Shown here: positions 1-8,908 of the stretch, in pieces
Layout: every line of letters begins with the position of its first letter
How positions within the stretch are numbered: the stretch's first letter is position 1
Assembly: GCA_009840595.1 (NCBI GenBank)
Contig: VXNK01000070.1
Span: 1-64,000 of the forward strand
DNA from: Rhodospirillaceae bacterium
Lineage (GTDB): Bacteria; Pseudomonadota; Alphaproteobacteria; Bin65
Direction of reading: 5' to 3'
Length of the DNA: 64,000 bases
The notes under the pieces: model-generated
Databases searched by the model: none
What the model was told of the DNA's origin: nothing
What the model saw: the letters and a program-made list of their open reading frames with translations, nothing else
Made by a program: the position numbers and the translations under genes

Positions 1-451
<451 letters not shown>

Positions 452-470
452 GGGGCGGGCGGCGGCGCCC

Positions 471-1196
471 ATGCGCATCGTCGCCTGGAATTGCGCCGGC
501 GCGCTTCATCGGAAATTCGAACCGCTGCTGGCGCTCAAACCTGACATTGCGGTCGTATCCGAATGCGCCGCGCCAGATGTGTTGGCGCGAAAATGCGATC
601 TGCCGGCTTTCTCCGCCCCGCCCATCTGGGTCGGGCGCAACCGGAATAAAGGACTGGCGGTTTTCCTTTTCAATTGCGCGGCAGCACACGCACACGGCCG
701 GATCGATCGCGGCCTGGAATGGTTGCTGCCGATCGAAGTTACGCTGCCGCGCCGCTTCAACCTTCTCGCCGTTTGGGCGCAAAACGGCCCGTGGCGCAAA
801 GCGGCACCCGGACCGCTGCGAAAGGCGCTGGATTCCTACCGCGAATTCCTGACGGATGAAGACGCCGTTATCGCCGGCGATCTCAACAACAACGCGATCT
901 GGGACAAACCCGGCTGGGCGATGAACCACCTGGACGCTGTGAATATCCTGAACGGCTTCGGCCTCGTCAGTGCCTATCACGCTGCGACAGGCGAGGCGGA
1001 GGGAGCCGAAACCGCCCCGACCCACTATTGGCGCGACCGCAGGAAAGACGGTCCGACCTACCATCTCGACTACATTTTTGTGCCGAGCGTTTGGACTGAA
1101 CATGGATCCAGTGTTCGGGTGGAGCCGTTCGAGCCGTGGACCGGCGCCGGTCTGAGCGATCATGTGCCGGTGATATTCGATACCGGCGGCGACTAG
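471..1196 (+). CDS. Endonuclease/exonuclease/phosphatase (EEP) family protein
   Basis: A 241-residue single-domain protein of the EEP (DNase I-like) metal-dependent phosphoesterase fold. The family signatures appear in order: [10 protein letters not shown] at the N-terminus (Asn metal/phosphate ligand), a Glu in VVSECAA (~res 33, metal-binding), [10 protein letters not shown] (~res 137-146) and the C-terminal SDHVPVIF with the catalytic Asp-His pair (~res 229-236). No signal peptide is seen, so it is probably cytoplasmic. The substrate cannot be told from sequence: the family includes DNA-repair nucleases and lipid or nucleotide phosphatases. It follows rpoD by 20 bp and could be read from the same transcript. 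Confidence 0.8.
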   Translation: MRIVAWNCAGALHRKFEPLLALKPDIAVVSECAAPDVLARKCDLPAFSAPPIWVGRNRNKGLAVFLFNCAAAHAHGRIDRGLEWLLPIEVTLPRRFNLLAVWAQNGPWRKAAPGPLRKALDSYREFLTDEDAVIAGDLNNNAIWDKPGWAMNHLDAVNILNGFGLVSAYHAATGEAEGAETAPTHYWRDRRKDGPTYHLDYIFVPSVWTEHGSSVRVEPFEPWTGAGLSDHVPVIFDTGGD

Positions 1197-1291
1197 GCGC
1201 CCCGTCCCCAAAGCAACGAAGACAGCGTTTGCATGCGCCGCCGGTTGGCGTATTGCTGTCGCTTGAACGGAGCGCGGCGAAGGAGGGCGCC

Positions 1292-2341
1292 ATGATGCAG
1301 GAGCGGATCGAGGCGAAGTGGATCCGGGCGTTCGAGACGGTGTTCGGCCTGTGCGCGGTCGAGCCCGGCGATGCGGTCGCCATCCTGTCGGAGAGCCAGT
1401 CGCGCGGCATCAACGTGCAGCTGGCGGAACTGGCGCTGAGCGCGATGGGCGCCCGGCCGTTCCACGTCGTGCTGCCGACGCCGCCGCAATCGGCGCCCGT
1501 GCCGGTGCGCTCGACCGGGGCGAGCGACGCGGTGCAGGGGCTCGGGCCGGTGATCGAGGCGCTCGGCGCGTCGGCCCTGTTCGTCGACTGCACCGTCGAG
1601 GGCATGCTGCACGCGCCGGAGCTGCCGGAGATCCTCAAGAAGGGCACGCGCGGCCTGATGATCTCCAACGAGCATCCCGAAGCCCTGGAACGGCTGGCGC
1701 CGGACGCCGAGCTCGAAGGCCGGGTGAAGACAGGCATAAAGATGCTGCGCGGGGCCTCGGAAATGCGCGTCGCCTCCGACGCCGGCACCGACCTCACGAT
1801 CCGGGTCGCGGGCGCGGCGGCGGGCGGCGGCTGGGGCTTCACGAAACGGCCCGGCACCATGACCCACTGGCCCGGCGGCCTGTGCCTGTGCTTCCCGGCG
1901 ACCGGCAGCGTCAACGGGCGGCTGGTGCTCGACCGCGGCGACGTCAACCTCACCCTCAAGCGCTACATGGAGGCGCCGGTGACGCTGACCATCGAGGACG
2001 ACTACGTCACCGACATCGCCGGCGACAATCTCGATGCCGACCTGTTCCGCGCCTATATCGACGCCTGGGGCGACCGCGAGGCCTACGCCGTCAGCCATGT
2101 CGGCTGGGGCATGAACCCGGCGGCGCGCTGGGAATCGATGGCGCTCTACGACAAGACCGATTTCAACGGCACGGAGCTGCGCGCCTTCGCCGGCAATTTC
2201 CTCTATTCGACCGGGGCAAACGAGGTCGCCGGCCGGCACACCCTCGGCCATTTCGACCTGCCGCTGCGCCATTGCACGGTATCGCTGGACGGCCGCACCG
2301 TCGTCGACCGGGGCGTTTTGCAGGGCGACCTCGCCGCATGA
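1292..2341 (+). CDS. NicX-family ring-cleaving dioxygenase (2,5-dihydroxypyridine 5,6-dioxygenase-like)
   Basis: A 349-residue protein of the M29-aminopeptidase-like fold that resembles NicX, the Fe(II) enzyme opening 2,5-dihydroxypyridine to N-formylmaleamate in nicotinate breakdown. The C-terminal half carries the NicX pattern: THWPGG, SHVGWGMNP, and GHFDLPLR near the end. His269, His320 and Asp322 sit where NicX has its His-His-Asp iron ligands, with almost the same spacing (51 and 2 residues against 53 and 2, from memory of the Pseudomonas enzyme). The ATG at 1292 follows the purine run AAGGAGGG. It overlaps the next gene by ATGA. The substrate could be another hydroxylated N-heterocycle, and true M29-like peptidase activity is a less likely alternative. 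Confidence 0.75.
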   Translation: MMQERIEAKWIRAFETVFGLCAVEPGDAVAILSESQSRGINVQLAELALSAMGARPFHVVLPTPPQSAPVPVRSTGASDAVQGLGPVIEALGASALFVDCTVEGMLHAPELPEILKKGTRGLMISNEHPEALERLAPDAELEGRVKTGIKMLRGASEMRVASDAGTDLTIRVAGAAAGGGWGFTKRPGTMTHWPGGLCLCFPATGSVNGRLVLDRGDVNLTLKRYMEAPVTLTIEDDYVTDIAGDNLDADLFRAYIDAWGDREAYAVSHVGWGMNPAARWESMALYDKTDFNGTELRAFAGNFLYSTGANEVAGRHTLGHFDLPLRHCTVSLDGRTVVDRGVLQGDLAA

Positions 2342-3150
2342 ATGCGCCGCCGCTGCCGGACGTCCCGGCCTGCATCGAGGCCGGGGCGGGGCCGGGCACC
2401 GTGCTGTTCCTGCACGGCATCGGCGGCGACTCCGGCAGCTTCGCCGACAATCTGCCCGCATTGCCGGAAGGCTGGCGCGGCCTCGCCTGGGACGCGCCGG
2501 GTTACGGGAATTCGGCGCCGTTGGCGGAAATGACCTTCGAAACGCTGGCCGCCGCGGCGATCCGGCTGCTCGATGCGCAAGGCGTTCGCCGTGCCGTCGT
2601 CGTCGGCCATTCCATGGGCGGCATGATCGCCCAGGAGATCGCCGCCCGCTATCCGGAGCGCGTCCGGGGACTGGTCCTGTTCGCCACCAGCGCGGCCTTC
2701 GGCGGGCGCGACGCCATATTCCGCATGAAATTCCTCGCCGACCGTCTCGCGCCGCTCGACCGGGGGCTGACGCCGGGGGATATCGCCCGGCCGCTGGTTC
2801 CGAGCCTGTTCGGCCCCGAGCCGCCGCCCGGGGCCGTGGAGCGCGCCGTCGCGAGCATGGCGGCGCTGTCTTCGGCGACCTATCGCCAGGCGCTCAACTG
2901 CATCGTCCTGTTCGACCGCAAGGCCGATCTGGCGCGCATCGCGTGTCCGACCCTGGCGCTCGCCGCCGAACACGACAGGCTGGCCCCGCCGCGGACGATG
3001 GAACGGATGGCCGGGGCGATCCCCGGCGCGCGTTACCGTTGTCTCGCCGGGGCGGGCCATCTGGCCAACATGGAAGACCCGGCGGCGTTCAACGCCGAAA
3101 TCGGCGGCTTCCTGCGAGACATTCCCCGGCAGGACCCGGACCGGACCTAG
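2338..3150 (+). CDS. Alpha/beta-hydrolase
   Basis: A 270-residue alpha/beta-hydrolase-fold enzyme. Seen: oxyanion-loop HGIGGDSG (~res 25-32), nucleophile elbow GHSMGG (Ser ~res 90), a late acidic residue in AAEHDRL, and the catalytic His in GAGHLANME (~res 244). The start ATG overlaps the stop of the NicX-like gene (ATGA), so the two are translationally coupled. In nicotinate catabolism NicX is followed by the hydrolase NicD, an N-formylmaleamate deformylase, so a role in hydrolysing the ring-opened product is a reasonable inference. General esterase or C-C hydrolase roles cannot be excluded. Confidence 0.8.
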   Translation: MNAPPLPDVPACIEAGAGPGTVLFLHGIGGDSGSFADNLPALPEGWRGLAWDAPGYGNSAPLAEMTFETLAAAAIRLLDAQGVRRAVVVGHSMGGMIAQEIAARYPERVRGLVLFATSAAFGGRDAIFRMKFLADRLAPLDRGLTPGDIARPLVPSLFGPEPPPGAVERAVASMAALSSATYRQALNCIVLFDRKADLARIACPTLALAAEHDRLAPPRTMERMAGAIPGARYRCLAGAGHLANMEDPAAFNAEIGGFLRDIPRQDPDRT

Positions 3151-3159
3151 AGAGGCCGC

Positions 3160-4401
3160 ATGTCTGCTGCACTCATGGACATCCACGGGGCGGATGCGAC
3201 CGCCCGGCAAAAGGACCTGATCGGCCGGACCCGCGAACTGGGCCGCGACCGCTTCCGCCCGCGCGCCGCCGGTTTCGACGCGCGCAACGTCTTTCCGTTC
3301 GAAAACTATGCCGACCTGCGCGAGGCCGGCTTCTACGCCCTGACGGTCCCCGAAGATCACGGCGGCATGGGCGCCGACTACCAAACCTATGCGCTGGTCT
3401 CCGCCGAACTGGGCCGCTGGTGCCCGGCGACCGCGCTCACCTTCAACATGCATACCAGCACGCTTCTGTGGGCGTCGCGCCTGGCCGACGAGCTGGACAT
3501 GCCGGACGATGTGCGCGCCCAGCACAACATCCGCCGTGCGGACATTTTCCGCCGCGTGGTCGAGGACGGCATGCTGTTCGCCCAGCCCTTCTCCGAGCCG
3601 GACAGCGCGGCCGCGGCCGGCAAGGCGGCCTTCGGCACGACGGCGCGGCCGGTCGAGGGCGGCTACCGGGTCGATGGCATCAAGCATTTCGCCTCGCTCT
3701 CCGGCGCCGCGAGCCATTACGGCCTGGTCTGCACGCTGCAACAGGAAGGCGTCGAGCCGGTCCCGCAGAACACCATGTTCCTCGCCGTGCCGGCCGGTGC
3801 CGAGGGCGTGACGATCTTCGGCGAATGGGACGTCATGGGCATGCGGCCGACCGACAGCCGCTCGATCCGGTTCGAGAATGTCTTCGTGCCCGACGACCTG
3901 ACCATGCTGCCGCACGGCCTCTACTACCAGGCCGCGCTCAACTGGCCGCACATGTTCATGACCCTGACGCCGACCTATCTCGGCCTCGCCCATGCCGCCT
4001 TCCAGTTCACCGTGGACTATCTGCGCGGCGAGGTCGCCGGCGCACCGCCCGCCGGTTCCGCCCGGCACAGCCCGGCCAAGCAGCTTGCGGTGGCGGAGAT
4101 GCGCATCAAGCTGGAGCAGGCGACGGCCCTGTTCCGGCGCGCGATCGGCGAGGCCCGGCTGCGCCCGGCCAAGGAAGACCGGCTGCGCGCCTACGCCGCC
4201 CAGTTCACCGTGATGGAATACGCCAACGACATTGCCCGGCTCGGCCTGCGCACCTGCGGCGGCCGGGCGATCTTCCGGAATTTCGATATCGAGCGCTGGT
4301 ATCGCGACAGCCGCTGCGGTTCGCTGATGCTGCCCTGGACGGCGGAAATCTGTCTGGAGCGGCTGGGCCGGGAGAGCCTGTTCGAACGCGGCGAACAATG
4401 A
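3160..4401 (+). CDS. Acyl-CoA dehydrogenase family flavoprotein
   Basis: A 413-residue member of the acyl-CoA dehydrogenase superfamily, with an all-alpha N-domain (res ~15-130), a beta middle domain (AFGTTARPVEGGYRVDG, then FGEWDVMGMRPTDSRS) and a C-terminal helical domain ending LRTCGGRAIFRNFDIERWYRD. It has FAD-fold features, but I cannot place the catalytic Glu of typical short-chain dehydrogenases, so it could equally be a flavin-dependent monooxygenase of the same fold (DszC/HpaH-like). It starts 9 bp after the hydrolase stop and overlaps the ligase start by ATGA. It fits the operon as the step acting on a CoA-activated or free acid intermediate. Confidence 0.8.
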   Translation: MSAALMDIHGADATARQKDLIGRTRELGRDRFRPRAAGFDARNVFPFENYADLREAGFYALTVPEDHGGMGADYQTYALVSAELGRWCPATALTFNMHTSTLLWASRLADELDMPDDVRAQHNIRRADIFRRVVEDGMLFAQPFSEPDSAAAAGKAAFGTTARPVEGGYRVDGIKHFASLSGAASHYGLVCTLQQEGVEPVPQNTMFLAVPAGAEGVTIFGEWDVMGMRPTDSRSIRFENVFVPDDLTMLPHGLYYQAALNWPHMFMTLTPTYLGLAHAAFQFTVDYLRGEVAGAPPAGSARHSPAKQLAVAEMRIKLEQATALFRRAIGEARLRPAKEDRLRAYAAQFTVMEYANDIARLGLRTCGGRAIFRNFDIERWYRDSRCGSLMLPWTAEICLERLGRESLFERGEQ

Positions 4402-5966
4402 CGGCCGGACGGGCAGCGGGACACAGCCAGACCGACGTTTCCGGCTGGATCGCGCAGCGCGCCGGCTGGGCGCCGGACGATACCGCCATACGCTTCGAAG
4501 GGGCGGACATCTCCTACGCGGCGCTGGAAGACCGGATCGGCCGGACCGCTGGGGCGCTCGCCGGCGAACTCGGCATCGGCGAAGGCGGCCGGGTGGCGCA
4601 TCTCGGCGTCAACGCGCCGGAGACGATCGAGCTGCTGTTCGCCTGCGCCCGGCTCGGTGCGATCTTCGTGCCGCTGAACAATCGGCTGACCGTCGAGGAA
4701 CTGCTGTGGCAGTTGCAGGATTGCGGCGCCCGCCTGCTGTTCGTCGAACCGGATTTTTTCGACCGCGCCGCCGAATTGGCCGCGGCGTTGCCGGATCTGC
4801 GCCTCGCAACCTATGGCGGCGCCGACCCGCGCTGGCCCGGCCTGGAGCGGCTGCGCAAGGCGGCGAAACGCTGGCCGCCGTCGTTGTGCGCCGACCTGCG
4901 CCGCCCGGCGAAGATCGTCTACACCTCGGGTACGACCGGCCGGCCCAAGGGCGCGGTGCTGTCCCAGGAAGCCCTGTTCTACACCGCGCTCAACGGCCAG
5001 TCGGTCTTCGAGTTCCGGCGCGACGACCGCATCCTGACCGCGATCCCGCTGTTCCATGTCGGCGGCATGAACATCCAGACCCTGCCTGCCCTGCGCGCCG
5101 GCGCGGCGGTCATGCTCCACCGCCGGTTCGATCCGGCCGCGGTCCTGAAGACGCTGGTCGAGGAGCGGACGACCCTGCTCGCCATCGTGCCGACCATGGC
5201 GCGCGCCCTGTTCGCCCTGCCGGACTTCGCCGATGCCGACCTGTCGGGCCTGCGCTGCGTGTGCATGGGCTCGTCCTCGGTGCCGCCCGCCCTGTTCGCG
5301 CCGTGGCACGCCCGCGGCCTGCCGGTGAACCAGGTCTACGGGCTGACCGAGAGCGGACCGACCGCGGTGGCGCTGCCGATCGCCGACGGTTTCGCCCGCA
5401 GCGCCTCGGCCGGCAAGCCGGTGTTGCATTGCGCGGCGAAAGTCGTCGCCGACGACAGCGACCGGGAAGCGGTGCCCGGCGAGATCGGCGAAATCTGGCT
5501 GCGCGGCCCCAACCTGATGACGGAATACTGGGGCGACCCCGAAGCGACCGCCGACGCCTTTACCGAAGACGGCTGGTTCCGGACCGGCGACCTCGGCCGG
5601 GTCGACCGGGACGGCTATTTCTTCGTCGAGGATCGCAAGATAGACATGATCATATCCGGCGGCGAGAACATCTACCCGGCGGAACTCGAGCGGATCCTCG
5701 CCGAAGCGGACGATCTGGCCGAGTTCGCCGTGGTCGGGCGGCCGGACGAGAAGTGGGGCGAAACCCCGGTCTGCATTGCCGTGCCCAGGCCGGGTTCGGC
5801 AGTCACCGAGGAAACTGTCCTTGCGTTGTTCCACGGCCGGCTGGCCCGCTACAAGCGCCCGCGCGCGGTCGTGCTGACCCAAGGCCCCCTGCCCCGGACG
5901 CCGCTCGGCAAGGTCCGCAGGTTCGAACTGCGCCAGGCGTTGCTCGACGGCCGGCTCGGCGCGTAA
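4398..5966 (+). CDS. Acyl-CoA ligase (AMP-forming, ANL superfamily)
   Basis: A 522-residue adenylate-forming acid:CoA ligase. The P-loop YTSGTTGRPKGAV (~res 176), the A5 motif YGLTESGPT, the A7 motif GWFRTGDLG and the hinge/C-domain DRKIDMIISGGENIYPAE are all intact, as is the C-terminal catalytic Lys region TPLGKVRR. The start ATG overlaps the preceding stop, making this the fourth gene of a tightly coupled operon. The acid is unknown; family members include fatty, benzoic, cyclohexane- and dicarboxylic acid ligases. Together with the dioxygenase and dehydrogenase it suggests CoA-dependent processing of a ring-opened acid. Confidence 0.9.
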   Translation: MTAGRAAGHSQTDVSGWIAQRAGWAPDDTAIRFEGADISYAALEDRIGRTAGALAGELGIGEGGRVAHLGVNAPETIELLFACARLGAIFVPLNNRLTVEELLWQLQDCGARLLFVEPDFFDRAAELAAALPDLRLATYGGADPRWPGLERLRKAAKRWPPSLCADLRRPAKIVYTSGTTGRPKGAVLSQEALFYTALNGQSVFEFRRDDRILTAIPLFHVGGMNIQTLPALRAGAAVMLHRRFDPAAVLKTLVEERTTLLAIVPTMARALFALPDFADADLSGLRCVCMGSSSVPPALFAPWHARGLPVNQVYGLTESGPTAVALPIADGFARSASAGKPVLHCAAKVVADDSDREAVPGEIGEIWLRGPNLMTEYWGDPEATADAFTEDGWFRTGDLGRVDRDGYFFVEDRKIDMIISGGENIYPAELERILAEADDLAEFAVVGRPDEKWGETPVCIAVPRPGSAVTEETVLALFHGRLARYKRPRAVVLTQGPLPRTPLGKVRRFELRQALLDGRLGA

Positions 5967-5973
5967 GGCAGCC

Positions 5974-7011
5974 CTACGCCGCCGCCTGCAACGCGCCCCG
6001 CTCGATCATGGCTTCGGCGATCTGGATGGTGTTGAGCGCCGCGCCCTTGCGCAGGTTGTCGGAGACCACCCATAGCGCGAGGCCGTGCGGCACGGTCGGG
6101 TCCTTGCGGATGCGGCTGACATAGACCTTGTCGTCGCCCGCACATTCGACGGGCGTGACATAGCCCTCGTCGGCCCGGTGATCGATCACCGAAACGCCGG
6201 GCGCCGCCGCCAGGGCCTCGCGGGCCTCGTCCTCGCCGAGCGCGCCGTCGAATTCCAGATGCACCGCTTCGGCATGGCCGATGAAGACCGGCACGCGCAC
6301 GCAGGTCGCGATCATGTCGATGGCCGGGTCGAGAATCTTCTTCGTCTCGTTGACCATCTTCCATTCCTCCTTCGTCGAGCCGTCCTCCATGAAGACGTCG
6401 ATATGGGGAATGACGTTGAAGGCGATCTGCTTGGTGAACGTCGCCTTGTCCGCGCCGCCGCCGGCATAGATGTTGCGGGTCTGCTCGAACAGCTCGTCCA
6501 TGCCCGCCTTGCCGGCGCCGGAGACCGACTGGTAGGTCGCGACCGAAACCCGCCGGATGCGCGCCGCGTCGTGCAGGGGCTTGAGCGCGACGACGAGCTG
6601 GATCGTCGAGCAGTTCGGGTTGGCGATGATGTTGCGCCGGCCGTTGCGCGCCATGTAGCCGGCGAGCGCGTCGCCGTTCACCTCCGGCACGACCAGCGGC
6701 ACATCCGCATCCATGCGGAACTGGCTGGTGTTGTCGATCACCAGGCAGCCGGCGGCGGCGGCCCGCGGCGCGTATTCCTTCGAAATCTTCGCGCCGGGCG
6801 ACGAAAAGGCGATATCGACGCCGTCGAAATCGAAGGCCGCGAGGTTCTTCACCTCCAGCGTCCTGCCATTGAAATCGATCGGATCGCCTTCCGAGCGCGG
6901 CGAGGCGAGCGGGATCACCTCGTCGGCCGGGAACTTCCGCTCGGCCAGCAGGTCGAGCATTTCCCGGCCGACATTGCCGGTCGCGCCGACCACGGCTACG
7001 CGATAGCCCAT
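5974..7011 (-). CDS. asd: Aspartate-semialdehyde dehydrogenase
   Basis: A 345-residue NADPH-dependent enzyme reducing aspartyl-4-phosphate to aspartate semialdehyde, the branch point to lysine/diaminopimelate, threonine and methionine. It has the N-terminal nucleotide-binding GATGNVGREML and the active-site Cys134 in NPNCSTIQL; length and both domains are normal. The upstream GGAGTAAAGAGT is a good ribosome binding site. It converges with the catabolic operon (8 bp gap). In many Rhodospirillales asd lies next to leuCDB; here leuCD is 10 kb away and leuB is not seen. Confidence 0.96.
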   Translation of the reverse strand: MGYRVAVVGATGNVGREMLDLLAERKFPADEVIPLASPRSEGDPIDFNGRTLEVKNLAAFDFDGVDIAFSSPGAKISKEYAPRAAAAGCLVIDNTSQFRMDADVPLVVPEVNGDALAGYMARNGRRNIIANPNCSTIQLVVALKPLHDAARIRRVSVATYQSVSGAGKAGMDELFEQTRNIYAGGGADKATFTKQIAFNVIPHIDVFMEDGSTKEEWKMVNETKKILDPAIDMIATCVRVPVFIGHAEAVHLEFDGALGEDEAREALAAAPGVSVIDHRADEGYVTPVECAGDDKVYVSRIRKDPTVPHGLALWVVSDNLRKGAALNTIQIAEAMIERGALQAAA

Positions 7012-7161
7012 ACTCTTTACTCCGTTCCCACAGATCCATTCAGGACGGTCCGGCGCTTGAATTGGCGAACCGTCCGCCGCACTTCAAGATATCCTCATGC
7101 CGCGCGCAGCGGGGCGGATCGTCCCCGGACTGCGCGAGGCGCGCGCCGGGAGGCGAAAACG

Positions 7162-7521
7162 ATGCCCGATACGCCCGATACCACAGCTTCAGGCGACAAG
7201 ATCGCCACCTACCGGGAGTTCTGGCCCTTCTACCTCGGCGAACACCGCAAGCCGCTGACCCGCCGTCTGCACTATTTCGGCACGTCGCTTGGCATCGCCG
7301 CGGTGGTCGTCGCGCTGGTCACGCAAACCTGGTGGCTGCTCGCCGCCGCGGTGTTCTGCGGCTATTTCTTCGCCTGGATCGGCCATTTCTTCGTCGAGAA
7401 AAACCGGCCGGCGACCTTCACCTACCCGGTCTGGTCCCTGTTCAGCGACTTCCGGATGCTGTGGCGCTGGGCGACCGGCCGCCTCGCCGGCGACTACGAG
7501 CGCTTCGGCATTCCGCAATAG
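7162..7521 (+). CDS. DUF962 / Mpo1-like membrane protein
   Basis: A 119-residue protein with the DUF962 (Mpo1-like) layout: a conserved start YREFWPFYLGEH, LTRRLHYFGTSLG, two hydrophobic segments (~res 48-80, with IAAVVVALV and WWLLAAAVFCGYFFAWIGHFF) and a C-terminal aromatic tail FTYPVWSLFSDFRMLWRW. Conserved His residues (HYFGT, GHFFVEKN) match the metal-binding His pattern of yeast Mpo1, a 2-hydroxy fatty acid dioxygenase, but no activity can be assigned here. ATG 7162 was chosen because the family signature begins shortly after it. Asd lies divergently upstream. Confidence 0.8.
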   Translation: MPDTPDTTASGDKIATYREFWPFYLGEHRKPLTRRLHYFGTSLGIAAVVVALVTQTWWLLAAAVFCGYFFAWIGHFFVEKNRPATFTYPVWSLFSDFRMLWRWATGRLAGDYERFGIPQ

Positions 7522-7540
7522 GCCCTGCCGCCAAAACGCA

Positions 7541-7578
7541 AGACGGCTCCCCGCGATCCGCACCGCGGGAAGCCGTCT
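7541..7578 (-). terminator. Rho-independent terminator between convergent genes
   Basis: Arms AGACGGCTCCCCGCG and CGCGGGAAGCCGTCT pair over 15 positions with one wobble, around an 8-base loop. Read leftward, the stem is followed within a few bases by TTTT (bases 7533-7536), so it best serves the small minus-strand gene at 7651-7815. It may also stop transcription from the DUF962 gene. Confidence 0.7.
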
Positions 7579-7650
7579 GTTGAAACTGGGCGCTCCTCCC
7601 GCGGCGCCCTGTATGCGGGTCGGGGTCCGCGGGTCGGGCGCGGACCGGGC

Positions 7651-7815
7651 CTATTCCTGCTCGGCGGTCGTCGTGTTGGTCACGACCGTCTGCTCGACCT
7701 TCGGTTTGTCGCTCTGGGCCATGCCGGCCATCGGGCAGGCGAAGGCCGCACCGGCCGTGCCGAGCACGAAGCCGGCAACACAAAGGCCGAGGGCGGTTTT
7801 CTTGATAACGGGCAT
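7651..7815 (-). CDS. Small exported peptide, function unknown
   Basis: A 54-codon gene. It begins MPVIKKTALGLCVAGFV, a short basic N-region followed by a hydrophobic core LGTAGAAFA, i.e. a Sec signal peptide with a likely cut after AFA (~res 26). The mature part is only ~28 residues, with one Cys (CPMAGMAQSDKPKVEQ) and a Thr/Glu-rich tail. A purine-rich GGGGAG lies 7 bases before the ATG, and a terminator follows the stop. No homologue is recognised. The Cys just after the cleavage site could be a lipoprotein anchor, though the lipobox is poor. Confidence 0.6.
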   Translation of the reverse strand: MPVIKKTALGLCVAGFVLGTAGAAFACPMAGMAQSDKPKVEQTVVTNTTTAEQE

Positions 7816-7932
7816 GGGACTTCTCCCCACAGGAGGTTCGCAGAATATGCTATCCTGAACCTATACCGACTGCCGGCTCCGGTCAACGCGGATTGCTTGC
7901 GCGCTGCGCCGGACAGAAGGAGGGTACACGCC

Positions 7933-8268
7933 ATGATCTGCGCCGTCGTCCGCTACCGGCTGCCGCCGTCCATCGACCGGGCGGCCTGCCGCGACCATCA
8001 CGAGAAGATCGCGCCCGGTTTCCGCGAGGTGCCGGGCCTGTTCAGCAAGCATTTCATCTGCGCCGACAACGGGATCGCCGGCGGCGTCTACCAGTGGGAG
8101 AGCCGCGAGGCCGCCGAGGCCTTCTATTCCGGCCCGTGGCGCGACGGCATCGTCGAGCGCTACGGCATGGAGCCGGAGATCGAGTTTTTCTCCGTCTTCT
8201 GCGTCACCGACAATGTCGCCGGCGAAGTCCGGGTGCTCGAGCCGGCCCCGGCGATCGCGGCGGAATGA
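7933..8268 (+). CDS. Small dimeric alpha-beta barrel (ABM/YdhR-like) protein
   Basis: A 111-residue single-domain protein with the pattern of the dimeric alpha-beta barrel monooxygenase-like family (YdhR/ABM): a first strand MICAVVRYRL, a conserved FREVPGLFSKHFICADNGIAGGVYQWESREAAEAFY core and a C-terminal FFSVFCVTDN strand. Members are heme-free oxygenase-like or stress-related and often lack defined function. ATG 7933 is preceded by AAGGAGG, an ideal ribosome binding site, 10 bases upstream. It is monocistronic and converges with the yciB operon. Confidence 0.75.
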   Translation: MICAVVRYRLPPSIDRAACRDHHEKIAPGFREVPGLFSKHFICADNGIAGGVYQWESREAAEAFYSGPWRDGIVERYGMEPEIEFFSVFCVTDNVAGEVRVLEPAPAIAAE

Positions 8269-8284
8269 GCCGGGGCGCCTGCCC

Positions 8285-8908
8285 CTACTCCCCCTCCGCC
8301 TTCTCCCGCTTGAGGTCGCCGAACGGGCCGCCGTCGGTGGCGTAACGCTGGATCAGCGGCAGCTGCGAGAGCGCGAAGACGATGGTGATCGGCATGTTGC
8401 CGAACACCTTGAATGAGACCCAGAAGCTCTCGGTCTGGGTGCGCCAGACGATCTCGTTCAGCACGGCCATGAAGACGAAGAAGCAGGCCCAGCGGAAGGA
8501 CAGCTTGAACCAGCCCTCGTCGGTCAGCTGAAAGACCGGGCCGAACAGGTATTTCAGGAAGGCGCGGCCGAATAGCAGGCCGGCGAACAGGGTGAAAGCG
8601 AACAGGCCGTTCACTATGGTCGGCTTCATCTTGATGAAGGTGTCGTCCTGCAGGATCAGCGTCAGTCCGCCGAAGACGACGACCACCACCGTGGTGACCA
8701 GCGGCATCAGCGGCACCCGCCGCTCCAGCCGGATCGAAAAGAACAGGGAGACCAGCATCGCCGGGATGAAGGCGGCGGTCGCGACCATCAGGTCCCAGAC
8801 GAAATAGCAGACGAAGAAGGCGCCGAGCGGCCCGAACTCGATGAGCGTCCGGGTCAGCGGGTTGACCGTCGATTTTTCCGACGGATCGGCGGCGAATTTC
8901 AGTTTCAT
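8285..8908 (-). CDS. yciB: YciB/IspZ-family inner membrane protein
   Basis: A 207-residue polytopic membrane protein of the YciB (septation protein A, IspZ) family, implicated in cell envelope and division integrity. It has about five to six hydrophobic segments (FGPLGAFFVCYFVWDLMV, IPAMLVSLFFSI, PLVTTVVVVVFGGLTLI, FALFAGLLFGRAFLKYLF, FRWACFFVFMAVLNEIVW) and the family motif NEIVWRTQTESFWVSFKVFG. The first residues are charged and cytoplasmic. Its start overlaps the ftsY stop (ATGA), so it is the last gene of dapF-mtaB-ftsY-yciB, a common alphaproteobacterial arrangement. Confidence 0.92.
   Translation of the reverse strand: MKLKFAADPSEKSTVNPLTRTLIEFGPLGAFFVCYFVWDLMVATAAFIPAMLVSLFFSIRLERRVPLMPLVTTVVVVVFGGLTLILQDDTFIKMKPTIVNGLFAFTLFAGLLFGRAFLKYLFGPVFQLTDEGWFKLSFRWACFFVFMAVLNEIVWRTQTESFWVSFKVFGNMPITIVFALSQLPLIQRYATDGGPFGDLKREKAEGE

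Noticed and set aside
2203-4398. A 731-codon minus-strand open frame opposite the catabolic operon
   Set aside because: Low-complexity Arg/Gly/Ala composition with no recognisable motif, fully overlapping two clear genes on the other strand; a GC-bias shadow.
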